From NCBI GenBank assembly GCA_028355955.1, contig JAOMTQ010000007.1, forward strand, positions 1 to 52,935: a DNA stretch of 52,935 nt. Reading direction: 5' to 3'. The notes beneath the pieces are model-generated. The model saw only the letters and a program-made list of their open reading frames with translations, did not search any database and was not told the DNA's origin. A program made the position numbers and the translations under genes. Below are positions 52,193-52,935 of the stretch, in pieces. Source of the stretch: Methylophilaceae bacterium (GTDB lineage: Bacteria > Pseudomonadota > Gammaproteobacteria > Burkholderiales > Methylophilaceae). The stretch's first letter is position 1, and each line of letters starts with the position of its first letter.

Positions 52193-52221
52193 CTTGATAT
52201 TTTAAAAATCACCACCATAAT
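52193..52221 (+). promoter_or_regulatory. Heat-shock (sigma-32-like) promoter of lon
   Basis: CTTGATA (52193-52199), a 14-nt spacer, then CACCATAA (52214-52221) resembles the RpoH consensus CTTGAAA-N14-CCCCATnT. It lies 33 nt upstream of lon, a classic heat-shock gene. Confidence 0.6.
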
Positions 52222-52254
52222 TTAAATACTCAACAATAAGAGAATAGTAAAATA

Positions 52255-52935
52255 TGAATAAATCATACCCGATGCTTCCTTTAAGAGATGTTGTTGTATA
52301 CCCGCATCTAGTAATTCCACTTTTTGTTGGAAGGGACAAATCAATTTCTGCCATTGAAAAGGCAAATGATGGGGATAAAAAAATACTCCTAGTTGCTCAA
52401 AAATCTGCAAATCAGGATGAACCTAAGGCTAAAGACTTGTTCAACATTGGGACTCTAGCGACAATTATTCAAACACTGAAGTTACCTGATGGAACTGTCA
52501 AAGTTTTAGTAGAAGGGCTTGAAAGAGCAAATATAAAAAAACTCATACAAACAGGCGACTATTGGACAGCACAAGCATCAATCGTTAAAACAAGAGAACC
52601 TAAGGATAAAAATACGAAGGCTTTTATGAGATCTGTTTTTTCTCAGTTTGATCAGTACGTCAAGCTAAATAAAAAAATTCCACCAGAAATATTATCCTCA
52701 CTGACGTCAATTACTGACCCTGGAAGATTAGCTGATTCAATCGCTGCCAATCTTTCATTAAAGCTATCGGAGAAACAAAAAGTACTGGAAACATTTGAAG
52801 TAAAAAAACGCCTTAATTTGCTTTTAGAGCTCATGGAGGCTGAAATTGATATTCTTCAGGTGGAGAAAAAAATTAGAGGCCGAGTGAAAAAGCAAATGGA
52901 AAAGTCACAGAGGGAATATTATTTAAATGAGCAAG
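52255..52935 (+). CDS. lon: Lon protease (5' part)
   Basis: The first 227 residues run to the window edge. They include the substrate-binding N-domain: 'YPMLPLRDVVVYPHLVIPLF', 'VGRDKSISAIEKA', 'LVAQKSANQDEPKAKDLFNI' and 'GTLATIIQTLKLPDGTVKVL', then the start of the helical linker ('LLELMEAEIDILQVEKKIRG', 'RVKKQMEKSQREYYLNEQ'). The AAA+ and protease domains lie outside. I chose the ATG at 52255, the first after the promoter; a second ATG at residue 7 is possible. Confidence 0.96.

Overview
The window reads as chromosome of a streamlined, AT-rich betaproteobacterial methylotroph of the Methylophilaceae (OM43 / 'Ca. Methylopumilus'-like plankton). Evidence: adjacent RuMP-cycle genes (transaldolase, hexulose-6-phosphate synthase, phosphohexuloisomerase), betaproteobacterial gene order (priB-rpsR-rplI-dnaB-alr-radA; tRNA-Leu-tig-clpP-clpX-lon), very short intergenic gaps with many 1-4 nt start/stop overlaps, and a proteorhodopsin with a full retinal pathway. 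The lineage is inferred from gene content, not from a search.

Layout. 1-4.8 kb: ribosomal and replication genes priB(partial)-rpsR-rplI, then dnaB-alr-radA. 4.9-6.6 kb: reverse-strand hpnC-hpnD (squalene/hydroxysqualene precursors). 6.6-8.0 kb: a methylthiopurine phosphorylase resembling the inosine-specific type, def, and tRNA-Ser(UGA). 8.0-15.14 kb: a 7.1 kb integrative island inserted at the 3' end of tRNA-Ser, bounded by a 20-bp direct repeat. It has a tyrosine integrase at its far end, 12-bp repeats near both ends, and unfamiliar cargo: six tandem exported proteins that share a two-cysteine module, a 247-aa orphan, and three tiny membrane or membrane-anchored proteins with a common ribosome-binding leader. 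15.15-17.6 kb: a GC-rich orphan gene, a Fur-box-preceded orphan gene followed by an S4-type ribosomal protein, and pseudoazurin. 17.8-27.7 kb: a light region. DASH cryptochrome and an iron-sulfur (6-4) photolyase flank a reverse-strand cluster of proteorhodopsin, a second rhodopsin, crtE-crtI-crtB-crtY and blh. 27.8-33.9 kb: an RND efflux operon. 33.9-35.5 kb: exported small proteins (orphan, nuclease, glutathione peroxidase). 35.5-38.7 kb: ppsA-ppsR. 39-41.4 kb: tal, hps, phi. 41.4-43.1 kb: pabB and a pterin dehydratase. 43.1-48.7 kb: a second, CzcA-type RND operon. 48.8 kb to the end: tRNA-Leu, tig, clpP, clpX and the start of lon.

Most striking points. (1) The second rhodopsin, between the proton-pump gene and crtE, lacks both the retinal-binding lysine (Ile instead) and the Schiff-base counterion (Gly instead of Asp), yet keeps the rest of the pocket. 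It sits in the operon that makes retinal. (2) The island cargo is a tandem array in which each gene is a variable body between a conserved signal peptide and a conserved C-terminal module, with coding overlaps and near-identical DNA at the joints, as if built by repeated cassette duplication. (3) The island ends carry a repeated 12-mer that looks like integrase arm sites. (4) An alternative ribosomal protein S4 lies behind a convincing Fur box.

How it fits together: formaldehyde is assimilated by Hps/Phi/Tal. CrtE-I-B-Y makes beta-carotene, Blh cleaves it to retinal, and retinal charges the proteorhodopsin. The two photolyase-family proteins repair UV damage in the same light-exposed lifestyle. 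Clp, Lon and trigger factor form the proteostasis block.
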